Positions 22,196 through 33,401 of a stretch of 64,000 nt of DNA are shown piece after piece. Below the pieces are notes generated by a model. That model ran no database searches. It saw nothing but the letters and a program-made list of their open reading frames with translations, and was not told the DNA's origin. Made by a program: the position numbers and the translations under genes. This stretch comes from Bacillus sp. SKDU12 (GTDB lineage: Bacteria; Bacillota; Bacilli; Bacillales; Bacillaceae): NCBI RefSeq assembly GCF_010093085.1, contig NZ_MSRC01000008.1, positions 1 through 64,000 on the forward strand, read 5' to 3'. Each line of letters starts with the position of its first letter. The stretch's first letter is position 1.

Positions 22196-24199
22196 ATGAG
22201 CAAAGTGCATCAGTCAGCATGTCCGCTGAATTGCTGGGACAGCTGCGGCTTTTTGGTGACTGTTGAAGACGGGAAGGTAACAAAAGTGGATGGCGATCCA
22301 ACCCATCCGATTACAGAAGGCAAAATCTGCGGCCGCGGCAGAATGCTTGAGACAAAAACAAATTCACCTGAGCGGCTTCGCTATCCGATGAAAAAACAAC
22401 ATGGCGAGTTTGTACGGATTTCCTGGGAGCAGGCACTTGATGAAATTGCCGATAAGCTTCGGGAGATCAAGGAAACGTCAGAGACGACTGCCGTTTTGCA
22501 CAGCCATGATTATGCGAATAACGGGTTGTTGAAAGCGCTAGATCAGCGTTTTTTTAATGGATACGGCGGCGTAACTGAAATCGTCGGAAGCATTTGCTGG
22601 GGTTCCGGTATCGAGGCACAAAGCTGGGATTTCGGCCGCTCGTACGGGCACGGCCCGCTTGATATTTATAACAGCAAACATGTTGTTGTGTGGGGAAGAA
22701 ATGTATCCCGAACGAATATGCACTTATATCACCACTTGCAGCAGGTGAAGAAAAAAGGATCCACAATTACGGTGATTGATCCGATCTTCAACCCGACAGC
22801 CAAGCTTGCAGACCGCTATGTTTCTGTAAAGCCGGGAATGGATGGCTGGCTTGCGGCAGCTATTTTGAAGGTTCTGATAGAGACAGGAAGAACAAATGAG
22901 TCGTTTATTGCTGAGCATTCTGTCGGTTTTGATGATGTGAAAGAGCTTTTGAATAACGTTTCCTTAGATGAGTTTATTGTAAAAACAGAAACTTCTATGG
23001 AGGAGTTGGAGTATCTGGCCGATGTGTATGCTGATGGCCCGGTGTCTACTTTTATGGGCCTTGGCATGCAGCGCTATAAAAACGGTGGCGAAACGATTCG
23101 CTGGATTGATGCGCTCGTCGCTGCAAGCGGAAATGTCGGGATAAAAGGCGGCGGCGCCAATTTCGGGAACGTCCAAATAGGTGAGCGCTTTGCAAAAACG
23201 AAGCTGACACTGCCGGAATTAAAAACAGCATCACGTTCGTTTTCTATGATGACGCAGGCTGAAGAGGTGCTGACGGCGGCTGATCCGGCGATTGAGATGA
23301 TTATCGTAACGTGTGGGAACCCGCTGACTCAGGTGCCGAATACAAATAAAGTAAGACAAGCATTTGAAAATGCGCCGATGACTGTGGCAATTGATTCCAT
23401 CATGACAGATACGGCAAAGCTGTGTGACTATGTGTTGCCGACAGCCACTGTTTTTGAAGAAGAGGATATCTACTATTCCAGTATGTATCACCATTACGTT
23501 CAGTACGGAAAAAAGCTTGTGGAGCCGCAGGGTGAAGCGAAGTCGGACAGCTGGATCTGGTCAGAGCTTGCAAAGCGCCTTGGATTTGGCGAGCTATTTG
23601 AACACAGCACTGAAGAATTCTTGGAAATGGGGCTTTCTTCATTGGAGGCAGAGGGTGTGACGCTTGAGCGATTGAAAGAAAAAGGCCACCTCCCTCTTCC
23701 GGTTAAGCAAGTGCCGTGGGATGATTATCGTTTTTTGACGCCAAGCGGAAAATTTGAATTTACTTCGTTGTTGGCTGAGAGAAAAAATTTTAGCGGTATA
23801 CTTCAATTAAACGTGCCCGAAGAATCTGTTTTCCATAATGAAGAGTTAGCTGAAAAGTACCCTTATACGCTGTTGTCTATTCATCCGCAGCGGTCCAATC
23901 ATTCACAGCATGTGCCGTTTATTGAAAAACTTCAGCATATTCAAGTCGAAATTTCCCCAGATATCGCGGTGGAGCAGAATCTTCGGGATGGAGACGAAGT
24001 TGTCATCTTTAATGATCGCGGGCGATTGATGGGCAGGGTGAAAGTGCTGAAGCAGGCTCATCCGAAGACGGTTAATATAGATGAAGGCATGTGGGCAGCG
24101 TTTGGAGGTTCAGTCAATGCACTGACAAATGATACAAATTCTGATAATGGAATGGGAAGTACGCTTTTTGACTGTTTAGTAGGCTTGAAAAAACCATAA
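22196..24199 (+). CDS. yyaE: Molybdopterin oxidoreductase YyaE (formate dehydrogenase-like)
   Basis: A 667-residue Mo/W-bisPGD family enzyme. The N-terminal 4Fe-4S ligands are visible in CPLNCWDSCGF and GKICGRG. The pterin-binding core (WGRNVSRTNMHLY, GGGANFGN) and C-terminal dinucleotide-binding domain (HPQRSNHSQH, VVIFNDRGRLMGRVKV) are all present. No signal peptide, so it is cytoplasmic. The substrate is unknown. The start MSKVHQSA is supported by AAGGAGAA; an upstream ATG adds 12 codons without a site. It is a lone gene between yyzM and ychF. Confidence 0.93.
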   Translation: MSKVHQSACPLNCWDSCGFLVTVEDGKVTKVDGDPTHPITEGKICGRGRMLETKTNSPERLRYPMKKQHGEFVRISWEQALDEIADKLREIKETSETTAVLHSHDYANNGLLKALDQRFFNGYGGVTEIVGSICWGSGIEAQSWDFGRSYGHGPLDIYNSKHVVVWGRNVSRTNMHLYHHLQQVKKKGSTITVIDPIFNPTAKLADRYVSVKPGMDGWLAAAILKVLIETGRTNESFIAEHSVGFDDVKELLNNVSLDEFIVKTETSMEELEYLADVYADGPVSTFMGLGMQRYKNGGETIRWIDALVAASGNVGIKGGGANFGNVQIGERFAKTKLTLPELKTASRSFSMMTQAEEVLTAADPAIEMIIVTCGNPLTQVPNTNKVRQAFENAPMTVAIDSIMTDTAKLCDYVLPTATVFEEEDIYYSSMYHHYVQYGKKLVEPQGEAKSDSWIWSELAKRLGFGELFEHSTEEFLEMGLSSLEAEGVTLERLKEKGHLPLPVKQVPWDDYRFLTPSGKFEFTSLLAERKNFSGILQLNVPEESVFHNEELAEKYPYTLLSIHPQRSNHSQHVPFIEKLQHIQVEISPDIAVEQNLRDGDEVVIFNDRGRLMGRVKVLKQAHPKTVNIDEGMWAAFGGSVNALTNDTNSDNGMGSTLFDCLVGLKKP

Positions 24200-24325
24200 T
24201 CAAAGGGATTAACAGGCTGAAAATACAGTTTTGTCAGCTTGTCTTTTCCAGTGAACCTCCTTATAATTGCTCTAGGTTCAAAATACGTTTATACAATGAC
24301 GGTTTTATATAGAGGAGATGAAAGA

Positions 24326-25426
24326 ATGGCTTTAACAGCTGGAATTGTTGGTTTGCCAAACGTTGGGAAATCAACACTATTTAATGCAATTACACAGGCC
24401 GGTGCCGAATCAGCCAACTACCCGTTCTGTACGATTGATCCGAACGTGGGGATTGTAGAGGTACCTGATGATCGTCTGCAAAAGCTGACTGAGCTGGTCA
24501 AACCGAAGAAGACTGTGCCGACTGCTTTTGAATTTACTGATATTGCTGGGATTGTGAAAGGCGCGTCTAAAGGAGAAGGGCTCGGTAACAAATTCCTTTC
24601 TCATATTCGCCAGGTTGATGCGATTTGCCACGTTGTCCGTGCCTTTTCTGATGACAACATTACACACGTTTCCGGAAAAGTTGATCCTATCGATGATATT
24701 GAAACAATCAACCTTGAGCTCATCCTTGCTGATATGGAGACAGTTGAAAAGCGGTTAACACGCGTCAGCAAACTTGCAAAGCAAAAGGATAAAGACGCTG
24801 TATTCGAGTTTGAGATTCTGTCTAAACTGAAAGAAGCGTTTGAGAGTGAAAAGCCTGCGCGTTCTATTGAGTTCACTGAAGAACAGCAAAAGCTTGTAAA
24901 GCAGCTTCATTTATTAACTTCTAAGCCTATTTTGTACGTGGCCAACGTAAGTGAAGATGAAGTGGCTGATCCGTCTGGCAATGAAAATGTAGCGAAAATT
25001 CGTGAATACGCTGCTGGCGAAAATGCGGAAGTTATCGTTGTTTGTGCGAAAATTGAATCTGAAATCGCCGAGCTTGACGGTGAAGAAAAACAAATGTTCC
25101 TTGAAGAGCTTGGCATTGAAGAATCAGGTCTTGACCAGCTGATTAAAGCGTCATACTCTCTTCTTGGACTTGCAACCTATTTCACAGCCGGAGAACAGGA
25201 AGTCAGAGCTTGGACATTCAAAAAAGGCATGAAAGCCCCTGAGTGTGCAGGAGTTATTCATAGTGACTTTGAACGCGGCTTCATTCGTGCAGAAACTGTT
25301 GCTTATGAGGATCTCCTTGCGGGCGGCGGTATGGCAGGAGCGAAAGAAGCAGGAAAAGTCCGTCTCGAAGGGAAAGAATATGTGGTCCAAGACGGAGATG
25401 TTATTCATTTCCGATTTAATGTATAG
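24326..25426 (+). CDS. ychF: Redox-regulated ATPase YchF (Obg/OLA1 family)
   Basis: A 366-residue member of the TRAFAC class that prefers ATP to GTP. G1 is [12 protein letters not shown]3 [17 protein letters not shown]; an unusual NVSE takes the place of NKxD. The C-terminal TGS domain is present ([17 protein letters not shown]). The start MALTAGIVG follows GAGGAGATG; the open frame runs 29 codons further back without a site. In B. subtilis it is called yyaF. Confidence 0.97.
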   Translation: MALTAGIVGLPNVGKSTLFNAITQAGAESANYPFCTIDPNVGIVEVPDDRLQKLTELVKPKKTVPTAFEFTDIAGIVKGASKGEGLGNKFLSHIRQVDAICHVVRAFSDDNITHVSGKVDPIDDIETINLELILADMETVEKRLTRVSKLAKQKDKDAVFEFEILSKLKEAFESEKPARSIEFTEEQQKLVKQLHLLTSKPILYVANVSEDEVADPSGNENVAKIREYAAGENAEVIVVCAKIESEIAELDGEEKQMFLEELGIEESGLDQLIKASYSLLGLATYFTAGEQEVRAWTFKKGMKAPECAGVIHSDFERGFIRAETVAYEDLLAGGGMAGAKEAGKVRLEGKEYVVQDGDVIHFRFNV

Positions 25427-25433
25427 GATGCAG

Positions 25434-25462
25434 TTGTAAAGGGACAAGAGCTTTGGTATAAT
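25434..25462 (+). promoter_or_regulatory. Promoter of the rpsF-ssbA-rpsR operon
   Basis: TTGTAA (25434-25439), 17 bases, TATAAT (25457-25462), directly after ychF. Confidence 0.85.
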
Positions 25463-25824
<362 letters not shown>

Positions 25825-25864
25825 GCAATTTTGAAATATATAATGGTAAAAGGTGGTCTTTCTT

Positions 25865-26386
25865 ATGCTTAACCGAGTTGTATTAGTCGGAAGACTGACA
25901 AAAGACCCAGAGCTTCGTTATACGCCAAACGGTGCGGCTGTTGCCACGTTTACTCTTGCTGTGAATCGTACATTTACGAACCAGTCCGGAGAACGTGAGG
26001 CCGATTTCATTAATTGTGTCACTTGGAGAAGACAAGCCGAAAACGTTGCGAACTTCCTGAAAAAAGGAAGCCTTGCAGGCGTAGATGGCCGTTTACAAAC
26101 AAGAAACTATGAAAACCAGCAAGGACAGCGTGTCTTCGTGACCGAAGTTCAAGCTGAAAGTGTTCAGTTTCTTGAGCCTAAAAGCGGCGGCGGTTCTGGT
26201 TCAGGTGGATACAACGAAGGAAACAGCGGCGGAGGCCAGTACTTTGGCGGAGGCCAAAATGATAATCCATTCGGGGGAAATCAGAACAACAACCAGAGAC
26301 GAAATCAGGGAAACAGCTTTAATGATGACCCGTTTGCCAACGACGGCAAACCGATTGACATCTCGGATGATGATCTTCCATTCTAA
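25865..26386 (+). CDS. ssbA: Single-stranded DNA-binding protein SsbA
   Basis: Essential SSB, 173 residues. OB-fold domain about 1-105 ([40 protein letters not shown]). A Gly/Asn/Gln-rich flexible linker follows, with the acidic protein-interaction tip DISDDDLPF at the end. The start MLNRV is chosen over an in-frame ATG four codons earlier because AAAGGTGG fits it and it is the conserved N-terminus. It is placed between rpsF and rpsR as in other Bacilli. Confidence 0.98.
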   Translation: MLNRVVLVGRLTKDPELRYTPNGAAVATFTLAVNRTFTNQSGEREADFINCVTWRRQAENVANFLKKGSLAGVDGRLQTRNYENQQGQRVFVTEVQAESVQFLEPKSGGGSGSGGYNEGNSGGGQYFGGGQNDNPFGGNQNNNQRRNQGNSFNDDPFANDGKPIDISDDDLPF

Positions 26387-26408
26387 TGAGAATATCGCTT
26401 AATCTTAA

Positions 26409-26669
<261 letters not shown>

Positions 26670-26680
26670 GCTGATACGTA

Positions 26681-26715
26681 AAGAGCAAGGACCTTCGGGT
26701 TCTTGCTCTTTTTTA
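26681..26715 (+). terminator. Terminator after rpsR
   Basis: AAGAGCAAGGACC / GGTTCTTGCTCTT stem followed by TTTTT. Confidence 0.9.
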
Positions 26716-26736
26716 TAGGGGGGAGGATGAAACAAT

Positions 26737-27495
26737 ATGAAGCTGATTTCTTGGAATGTAAACGGCCTGCGGGCTGTCATGAGAAAGATGGATTTCTTTT
26801 CTTATCTGAAGGAAGAGGATGCAGATATCATATGTCTTCAGGAAACAAAGATACAGGACGGCCAGGTTGATGTTCAGCCTGAAGGCTATCATGTGTATTG
26901 GAACTATGCTGTAAAAAAAGGATATTCGGGCACGGCAGTTTTTTCAAAACAAGAGCCGCTGCGTGTCATGTACGGTATCGGAATAGAAGAGCATGATCAA
27001 GAAGGCAGAGTCATCACGCTGGAATTTGAAAACATGTTTGTAATGACCGTTTACACGCCTAATTCCAAAAGAGGGTTGGAGCGGATTGATTACCGCATGC
27101 AATGGGAAGAGGCCTTATTATCTTATATTCTTGAATTAGATAAGGAAAAGCCAGTCATATTATGCGGCGATTTGAATGTTGCTCATCAGGAAATCGATTT
27201 GAAAAATCCAAAGGCGAACCGGAATAATGCTGGATTTTCTGATCAAGAAAGAGGGGCATTCACTCGTTTCTTAGAAGCTGGATTTACTGACACCTTCCGT
27301 CATGTCTATCCTGATCTTGAAGGCGCTTATTCCTGGTGGTCGTATCGTGCCGGCGCTCGGGATAGAAATATCGGGTGGCGCCTCGATTATTTCGTTGTTT
27401 CTGAAAGACTTAAGGAACAAATTGAGGATGCCAGCATATCTGCGGATGTCATGGGTTCCGACCATTGTCCCGTTGAACTTGTGATTAATATATGA
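26737..27495 (+). CDS. exoA: Apurinic/apyrimidinic endonuclease ExoA
   Basis: Exonuclease III/APE1 family AP endonuclease, 252 residues. Motifs visible: SWNVNGLRA (start), CLQETK (metal-binding Glu), [12 protein letters not shown] (catalytic Asp/Asn), [19 protein letters not shown] and the final SDHCPVEL catalytic His. It repairs abasic sites, including in spores. Directly followed by its terminator. Confidence 0.97.
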   Translation: MKLISWNVNGLRAVMRKMDFFSYLKEEDADIICLQETKIQDGQVDVQPEGYHVYWNYAVKKGYSGTAVFSKQEPLRVMYGIGIEEHDQEGRVITLEFENMFVMTVYTPNSKRGLERIDYRMQWEEALLSYILELDKEKPVILCGDLNVAHQEIDLKNPKANRNNAGFSDQERGAFTRFLEAGFTDTFRHVYPDLEGAYSWWSYRAGARDRNIGWRLDYFVVSERLKEQIEDASISADVMGSDHCPVELVINI

Positions 27496-27501
27496 TGAGA
27501 T

Positions 27502-27533
27502 AGCAGTAAGGATTTTCACCTTACTGCTTTTTT
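27502..27533 (+). terminator. Terminator after exoA
   Basis: AGCAGTAAGG / CCTTACTGCT with TTTTTT. Confidence 0.9.
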
Positions 27534-27554
27534 ATATGGAAAAGGAAGGATGAT

Positions 27555-27785
27555 ATGGCGAATGTAACTATTCCGACTGTTTCACGTGTATTGAATCACC
27601 ATCCGTATAAGAGAAAGCTCGTTCATCAAGTCATCAAGGAGTTAGATTATACACCAATTCGAACCGCAATCAATCTCATCCGCCGAAAAATCAATACGGT
27701 GGGGGTGATCCTGCCTTAAGGCGATCACCCCTGCTTTGATAAAATGATATTAAAATTCAGCATCAATTTAATAAAAAAGCTTGAA
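27555..27785 (+). pseudogene. ccpB: Decayed ccpB (LacI/GalR-family regulator)
   Basis: A 54-codon frame (27555-27719) begins MANVTIPTVSRVLNHHPY and continues KLVHQVIKELDYTP, plainly the N-terminus of a LacI-family repressor. About eight residues are missing from the first helix of the helix-turn-helix, and four more before KRKL. After the TAA the same frame reads GDHPCFDKM, the next block of CcpB, and then identity is lost. In B. subtilis 168 ccpB is the gene after exoA, so this is its remnant. An RBS (AAAGGAAGG) survives; the product cannot be a working repressor. Confidence 0.9.
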
Positions 27786-27839
27786 CTGAAATGCATTTCA
27801 TACTTTATAACTTCATTAAAGGCGAAGGAGGAGAAAGAA

Positions 27840-28220
27840 ATGCGGATAGAACATACAGCAATTTGGGTCAAAGATTTAGAACGAATGAAGTCTTTTTATG
27901 AAACATATTTTAACGGCAAAGCGAATGATCTATATCATAATGAGAAAAAAGGTTTTAAGTCTTATTTTATTACGTTTGATTCTGGCGCACGACTGGAAAT
28001 CATGAAAAAAGGAAATGTGACTGATACGCCTTCACAAACGATGACAGGCTGGGCGCATATTGCCTTTTCCGTTGGAAGCAAAGAGAAGGTTGATGAAATG
28101 ACTGATCGATTGAAGAAGGATGGATTCATAGTTGTAAACGGCCCGCGGACAACAGGAGACGGCTACTATGAAAGTGTGATTGAAGATGGTGAAGGAAATT
28201 TGATCGAGATTACAATCTGA
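27840..28220 (+). CDS. yyaH: VOC/glyoxalase-fold protein YyaH
   Basis: A 126-residue protein of the vicinal oxygen chelate superfamily. The paired beta-alpha-beta-beta-beta repeats are visible ([36 protein letters not shown]). Candidate metal ligands are His4, Glu50-region (ARLEIM) and the Glu of NLIEITI. It may be a lyase or a resistance-type protein; the substrate is unknown. Start ATG at 27840 after AAGGAGGAG. It lies between two decayed genes. Confidence 0.88.
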   Translation: MRIEHTAIWVKDLERMKSFYETYFNGKANDLYHNEKKGFKSYFITFDSGARLEIMKKGNVTDTPSQTMTGWAHIAFSVGSKEKVDEMTDRLKKDGFIVVNGPRTTGDGYYESVIEDGEGNLIEITI

Positions 28221-28237
28221 CCTCTGGAGTGACTTGA

Positions 28238-28500
28238 ATGCTGAGGACAGAAAAAGAAAAAATGGCAGCCGGAGATTTGTATAATCCAGAAGATCAACAA
28301 CCCCTGCTGGAACGCAAGCAAGAGAGACAATTTATAAGCTGGGTCGGTGCACACGGAGCTTCTGAAGGAGGCTCTTCGGTTCGGTGGTGATCAAGTCACG
28401 ATTCATACAGGAGGCTGTGTTATTTTAGATATGTGTGGTCTGGATCGGACGTCATTAACTCGAAGCGTTGTAGGCGAGGGTGTTGAAGGAATTGTAATGA
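28238..28500 (+). pseudogene. yyaI: Decayed yyaI/maa (sugar O-acetyltransferase)
   Basis: Starts MLRTEKEKMAAGDLYNPED, the N-terminal maltose/galactoside acetyltransferase domain, and keeps LLERKQERQ. A frameshift then follows: the +1 frame reads ELLKEALRFGGDQVTI and GGCVILDMC, matching later blocks of the same family with a large internal deletion. The left-handed beta-helix that makes the active site is gone. In B. subtilis 168 an intact yyaI sits here. Confidence 0.87.
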
Positions 28501-28501
28501 G

Positions 28502-28533
28502 ATCAGTGCGGCAGATCCGCACTGATGTTTTTA
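28502..28533 (+). terminator. Terminator after the yyaI remnant
   Basis: ATCAGTGCGG / CCGCACTGAT followed by GTTTTTAT. The preserved terminator marks the old end of the yyaH-yyaI unit. Confidence 0.85.
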
Positions 28534-29886
28534 TATTTGTTTTGCATTCGTATTAGGACCGAAGCAGATTAACAGAACAGAGCATGCGAGCCAGCAGCCG
28601 CCGATAAATAAGAAGACACTGACATAGCCCAGCTGAACGGCGATAAACCCGACGAGCAATGAGCCGAAAATGTTTGAAAAGCGGCCGAGGCCATAGGCTA
28701 AACCGCTGCCAGTTGAGCGATATTCAGTCGGATAAGGTTCAGACGTATAAGCGTATAAGTTCGAGGTGAAAACCCGTTCTGTGATATTCACGATAAAGCC
28801 AAACACAACGATCATGAGCGGAATAAAAGTCATGCCGTATAAGAGGCCGGCGATGGCTGTCAAAAATGCGCTGGCGGCTAAAATCCATTTTCTTTGAAAT
28901 GATTCAGAAATCATGGAACCAAGCAATGCGCCAAGCGGAGCGCCAACGGAATGCAGGACGTTATACCACAACGTATTTTCCATTGAGATGCCATTGCTTT
29001 TTAGCAGGCTTGGAACCCATGAGGCAAATCCGTAAAAACCAAACGTTTCAAAAATCCATACGGCCGATAAAACGATCGTGATTTTTAGATTTCTTCCTTT
29101 CAATAATCCAGCATAACCCGCATGCGGTTGAACGGTTCCGCTTGTTTTAGGCTGAACAGGTGCTGGAAGAGGCCCTTTCTCTTGTGCGACCTGAGCCTCA
29201 ATCCTGTTAAGAATCGCATCAGCTTTTGCATATTCACCACGATTTTCGTGCCAGCGGGGGGACTCTTCGAGACGGCGAATGAAGAAAAAGTAAATAAGAC
29301 CGACACCTCCCCATACAAATACGAGCCTCCAACCCCACGAACCGAGCGGAATGACGAAGGCGGATACAATATTGGTAATCGGAACGCCGATCAATCCAAT
29401 CATCGCACAGAAAGAAATATATTTCCCGCGAACCCTGGAAGGGAAAAATTCTGCCAAATAGCTATTTGTAATGACCATGGCCGCTGCGACACCAAACCCG
29501 GTGAGAAAACGGAACGCCATTAAAGATGGGATATCCCATGCCACGGCATTGCATAGCGATGCGATTGAGAAAACAAATACAGATAGATGTAAGGCTTTTT
29601 TTCGGCCAACTTGATCGGATAGCCTTCCTCCTATTGATGCGCCTAAAAACATGCCTAAAAATGAAGCTGCTGTTACATTGGCGATGGTTGAAAGCGGAAT
29701 GCCCCAATGCTCGATCAGTGCCGGCGCTACATTGCTGAGAGTAAATAAATCTGCCAAATCAAAGAAATAAACAATGCCAAGAGCAGTTAACACTTGGAAG
29801 TGAACACGAGAAATCGGAAGGCGGTCTAAACGATTTGCTGCGTTTGAGAAGGGGTGCGTATTCTTCTGTTTGAAGATTGTATTCAT
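28531..29886 (-). CDS. yyaJ: Major facilitator transporter YyaJ
   Basis: A 451-residue, twelve-helix MFS carrier of the sugar/aromatic acid type. The loop 2-3 signature GGRLSDQVGRKKA and the mirrored motif near the middle (RLEESPRWHENRGEYAKAD) are visible. It is inner-membrane; no substrate can be read from the sequence. AAAGGAG precedes the ATG. It stands alone, divergent from yyaK with 226 bases between. Confidence 0.93.
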   Translation of the reverse strand: MNTIFKQKNTHPFSNAANRLDRLPISRVHFQVLTALGIVYFFDLADLFTLSNVAPALIEHWGIPLSTIANVTAASFLGMFLGASIGGRLSDQVGRKKALHLSVFVFSIASLCNAVAWDIPSLMAFRFLTGFGVAAAMVITNSYLAEFFPSRVRGKYISFCAMIGLIGVPITNIVSAFVIPLGSWGWRLVFVWGGVGLIYFFFIRRLEESPRWHENRGEYAKADAILNRIEAQVAQEKGPLPAPVQPKTSGTVQPHAGYAGLLKGRNLKITIVLSAVWIFETFGFYGFASWVPSLLKSNGISMENTLWYNVLHSVGAPLGALLGSMISESFQRKWILAASAFLTAIAGLLYGMTFIPLMIVVFGFIVNITERVFTSNLYAYTSEPYPTEYRSTGSGLAYGLGRFSNIFGSLLVGFIAVQLGYVSVFLFIGGCWLACSVLLICFGPNTNAKQI

Positions 29887-30112
29887 AATAAAACTCCTTT
29901 TCAGTAGTAAGAAAAGACTGAAATCTCTCTCTTGAAAATATTATAAGTATCTTGATTCATTGGCGACAGAGTTCAAATCACTAGATAAAAGAATTTAATT
30001 CGGGCTTTTTCTATTATTTTTCGCTTAAAAGATATGTAAAACCGTAGATTCATAGATTGATTTATGCAAATATATATTCATATTCTCAGGGAAAGGAAGA
30101 GACATAGAAGGA

Positions 30113-31012
30113 ATGAGTTCGTTTATCCGTCCTATAGAAGGAAATAATACATTGGGGAGATATTTTTTCGCCTTTTTGGTGATGGTAGGTTTATATGTAT
30201 TTGGGAATATTGCTTACCTTTTCGCAATTCTGCTTACAGTTATTGTGAATCCTGATATCACGTTTGATTTGGATGAAGCTGTGCTGAGCGATCCTCTGGT
30301 TGATCTTTATTTGGCTCATGTGATTTATTTATTTGCCATTCCAGGGGTGTGGCTGGCTGTGCGCTTTATTCTCAAACGTCCTTTTCGAACGATCATCACA
30401 CCAAATTCAAAGATCAATTGGCGGAGAATTTTCTTTGGTTTTATCGCTTATTTCTTGTTGATGATTGCCGTACAATTGCTTGATTTCGCGATTCATCCTG
30501 ACAGCTATTCCGTACAGGATTTTAATGCTTCACGGTTTACCTGGCTTCTGGCGGCGGCCCTCATTTTGGTTCCGTTTCAAACATCAGCGGAAGAACTGTT
30601 CTTCAGAGGGTTTTTGCTTCAAGCTTTTGGGAGAATAACGAAAAACCCGCTTATCTTAACTTTGATTGTCGGAGGCTTGTTTGGCGTTTTGCATTTTGCG
30701 AATCCAGAAATGAACAATGGCGCTGTCTGGGCAGGAATTGAGTATTTAACCTTTGGTTTTGTGTGGACCTATTACACGATTAAAACAGGCAGTATTGAAA
30801 TCTCACTTGGCGCCCATGCCGCGAATAATATGTTTTTGTGTATATTTATTACAGAAAAAAACAGTGTGTATGGAGGAATTCCTTCTTTATTTACGGTTAC
30901 TCGGGGGAACCCAATGTGGGAAGCTTTAATTACGATAGCGGTCAATCTTATTTTTGCGGGAATCGCTTTATGGTACCATAAGAAATCACAAAGTAAGCAG
31001 CAAGGGTCTTAA
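30113..31012 (+). CDS. yyaK: CPBP-family intramembrane metalloprotease YyaK
   Basis: A 299-residue protein with about eight membrane helices. The CAAX protease/Abi motifs are [13 protein letters not shown] (EExxxR), FGVLHF (FxxxH) and [11 protein letters not shown] (HxxxN), so the catalytic residues are intact. The function is unknown; relatives act on prenylated proteins or protect against bacteriocins. Its stop overlaps that of the convergent yyaL by 4 bases, with no terminator between. Confidence 0.93.
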   Translation: MSSFIRPIEGNNTLGRYFFAFLVMVGLYVFGNIAYLFAILLTVIVNPDITFDLDEAVLSDPLVDLYLAHVIYLFAIPGVWLAVRFILKRPFRTIITPNSKINWRRIFFGFIAYFLLMIAVQLLDFAIHPDSYSVQDFNASRFTWLLAAALILVPFQTSAEELFFRGFLLQAFGRITKNPLILTLIVGGLFGVLHFANPEMNNGAVWAGIEYLTFGFVWTYYTIKTGSIEISLGAHAANNMFLCIFITEKNSVYGGIPSLFTVTRGNPMWEALITIAVNLIFAGIALWYHKKSQSKQQGS

Positions 31013-33078
31013 TCCCTGCTGCTTATTAACGTTTGGATGGCTTGTGTAATATTTGTTGTCGGCTGTTGGCAAGCAAAGTTTTCACAAATGTACACGGTTG
31101 TTTTGCCTTCTATGATACGGTAATCTGCCGCGAATGGCGCAATGTCTTTACATTGATCTGGATGCTCCGCCACCAAAATGGAGTCGTTGGGAATAAAGGC
31201 TTTTTGCAGTGCCGTTATGATTTGTTTTCTGTCTGGATCGTCTGCGCTCCCCAAAATAACGATTTCTTTTTTAGGCATGATATGCTTCAATACGCTTTGC
31301 ATAAAGAAAGCATGTCCGCTTGCATACGCATCGATCTCGGGCTTGAATACGGAGAACATCGTTTCCGCTTTTTCAATCAGTGATAAGTCGCCTGTAACCT
31401 GTCCAAGACGGAGAAGCTGAACGGCTGCCACACTGTTTCCAGAAGGAACGGCGCCGTCGTATACTTCTTTTTCACGAACGATTAAAGCTTCTGCATCGTG
31501 TCCGGTGAAATAGAATCCGCCGTGCTCCTCATCCCAAAATAAGCCGATCATATCGTCTGTCAGCTTCTTCGCTTTTTGTACATAAGAAAGATCAAACGAA
31601 GCTTCATAGAGATCAAGATAAGCCCAGAGGAGAAAAGCGTAATCGTCGATGAAACCTTTGTTTTTCACTTCTCCCTCTCGATACCGGACCATCACACGGC
31701 CGTCGATGATTAAATGGTTTTCAATAAAGGTGATAGCGTCTTTCGCTAAGCTGAGATATTTCGGTTCCTCGTATACCTTTGCTGCTTTGGCGAGACCCGC
31801 GATCATCAGCGCGTTCCATGACGTCAGCACCTTATCATCGACATGCGGATAGGTTCTTTTTTCTCGTGACTTTAAAAGCTTCTGTCTCGCGTCCTCAAGC
31901 TTGAGGCTGAGCTCTTCCTCGGTTAAACCAGCATCAGCTTTGATTTGGTCCCGCCTTGTGTGAATGAGGTTGGGAATATTTTTACCTTCAAAATTGCCTT
32001 TTTCAGTGATGTCATACACTTGGCAATACAGCCTTCCGAGATCGTTTCCAAGTGTCTTCAGGATCTCTTCCTTAGACCACACATAGTATTTTCCTTCTTC
32101 TCCTTCTGTGTCTGCATCTAAAGCGGAGAAAAAGCTTCCGTCTTCATGGGTCATTTCTCGCTGAATGAATGTGATGATCTGCTCGCAAATCTCTTTGTAG
32201 CGGCTGTTTTGCGTAACCTGATATGCTTCTGTATAAGCGGTCAACAGCAATGCGTTGTCATACAGCATTTTTTCAAAATGGGGTACGAGCCACTCATCAT
32301 CGGTCGAGTAGCGAGCGAATCCATAGCCGATATGATCGAATATGCCGCCATTTGCCATGCTGTCCAGCGTTTTCGTCACGTTGTATAAAGCATTCTCCTG
32401 CCCTGTATTGTGATAATAACGAAGCAAATACATCAGCATATGAGGCATCGGGAACTTCGGCGCCTGCCCGAAGCCGCCGTAGATCGTATCAAACCCGCTG
32501 GCAAGCTGCTGGAATGTCCGGTGAATTGCTGATTCGCTGAGGCCTTCACCTGATTTAGCAGCTGTTTTGGTCTGCAGGTGCTTAGCGGCATTCTCCGCAA
32601 TATCTTCAACATGCTCGCGGTCGTTCGCAAACGTCTCAGAAAGCTGCTCAAGCACATCAACAAAACCGGGACGATTGAATTTACTCGTCTTTGGAAAATA
32701 TGTACCTGCATAAAACGGCTTCTGATCAGGCGTAATAAATACATTCAGCGGCCAGCCGCCCTGTCCGGTCATCAGCTGGCAGATTCTCATATAAACAGAA
32801 TCCACATCCGGCCGCTCTTCCCGGTCGACTTTAATCGCCACAAACCGTTCATTGAGAAGGCGCGCAATTTCTTCGTCCTCGAAGCTTTCATGGGCCATGA
32901 CATGGCACCAATGACATGTCGAATAGCCGATACTGACCAAAACCGGCTTGTTTTCGCGTTTCGCTTTTTCGAAGGCTTCTTCTCCCCAAGGGTGCCAGTT
33001 TACTGGGTTGTGGGCGTGTTGGAGTAAATATGGTGATTTCTCAGCGATTAATCTATTGGGTTTATTGTTAGTTGGCAT
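31009..33078 (-). CDS. yyaL: YyaL, thioredoxin-fold plus glycosidase-like protein (DUF255)
   Basis: A 689-residue protein with an N-terminal DUF255 thioredoxin-like domain ([16 protein letters not shown]; CxxC present) and an (alpha/alpha)6-barrel C-terminal part with [11 protein letters not shown] and VPSGNSVAA. It is related to SSP411/spermatogenesis-associated protein 20. Function unknown in bacteria. AAGGTGATC precedes the ATG. The first 58 codons are repeated, in diverged form, 2.6 kb away at 35545-35718. Confidence 0.93.
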   Translation of the reverse strand: MPTNNKPNRLIAEKSPYLLQHAHNPVNWHPWGEEAFEKAKRENKPVLVSIGYSTCHWCHVMAHESFEDEEIARLLNERFVAIKVDREERPDVDSVYMRICQLMTGQGGWPLNVFITPDQKPFYAGTYFPKTSKFNRPGFVDVLEQLSETFANDREHVEDIAENAAKHLQTKTAAKSGEGLSESAIHRTFQQLASGFDTIYGGFGQAPKFPMPHMLMYLLRYYHNTGQENALYNVTKTLDSMANGGIFDHIGYGFARYSTDDEWLVPHFEKMLYDNALLLTAYTEAYQVTQNSRYKEICEQIITFIQREMTHEDGSFFSALDADTEGEEGKYYVWSKEEILKTLGNDLGRLYCQVYDITEKGNFEGKNIPNLIHTRRDQIKADAGLTEEELSLKLEDARQKLLKSREKRTYPHVDDKVLTSWNALMIAGLAKAAKVYEEPKYLSLAKDAITFIENHLIIDGRVMVRYREGEVKNKGFIDDYAFLLWAYLDLYEASFDLSYVQKAKKLTDDMIGLFWDEEHGGFYFTGHDAEALIVREKEVYDGAVPSGNSVAAVQLLRLGQVTGDLSLIEKAETMFSVFKPEIDAYASGHAFFMQSVLKHIMPKKEIVILGSADDPDRKQIITALQKAFIPNDSILVAEHPDQCKDIAPFAADYRIIEGKTTVYICENFACQQPTTNITQAIQTLISSRD

Positions 33079-33093
33079 GGGATCACCTTCTTT
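32906..33093. repeat. Direct repeat copy 1 (5' end of yyaL)
   Basis: A 188-base stretch covering the yyaL ribosome site and codons 1-58. It recurs at 35546-35733 in the same orientation with about 15 differences by eye (roughly 8%). The two copies bracket 33094-35545. Confidence 0.93.
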
Positions 33094-33208
33094 CGTTTTT
33101 TTATTTGCCTTTAGGTTACCACAATAATTATGAATAAATACAAAGATTAGCGATTTACTTAAAAGAGAGAGATGGAAATATTGTATAGTGTTTAATTGGG
33201 TTCGATTA

Positions 33209-33401
33209 ATGAATAAAAAAGAAGTTGAAAATTTCTTAAAGAATTACCGGTGGATGATGAACAGCATTAAAGTACTACGAGAATCATTAGAAGAAACTGA
33301 AGTCTCAGTATAGAATAGAAGCTATTTTGCCAACAGCAAGTGATCCAGTTTGTAAAGAGATAGTAAGACGATTGAAACGGCTTACAGACGCTCTAAATTA
33401 G
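33209..33401 (+). pseudogene. Remnant of a phage-type small regulator
   Basis: Two abutting fragments in different frames: [18 protein letters not shown]...LEETEVSV (stop near 33312), then RIEAILPTASDPVCKEIVRR...LTDALN ending at 33401. The pattern (a KNYRWM helix, then IEA.LP...DPV.KE) resembles the short ArpU/RinA-like or sigma-like late regulators of Bacillus prophages, broken by a frameshift. The resemblance is from memory of the family pattern. Confidence 0.5.

Noticed and set aside
27586-27597. TTTCACGTGTAT as a fifth parS
   Set aside because: Only the left half matches; the palindrome is lost, and the bases encode VSRVL of the ccpB remnant.
29420-29440. ATTTCCCGCGAA as a Noc-binding site
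   Set aside because: It differs from the Noc palindrome at several right-half positions and lies in the yyaJ coding sequence; too weak to call.
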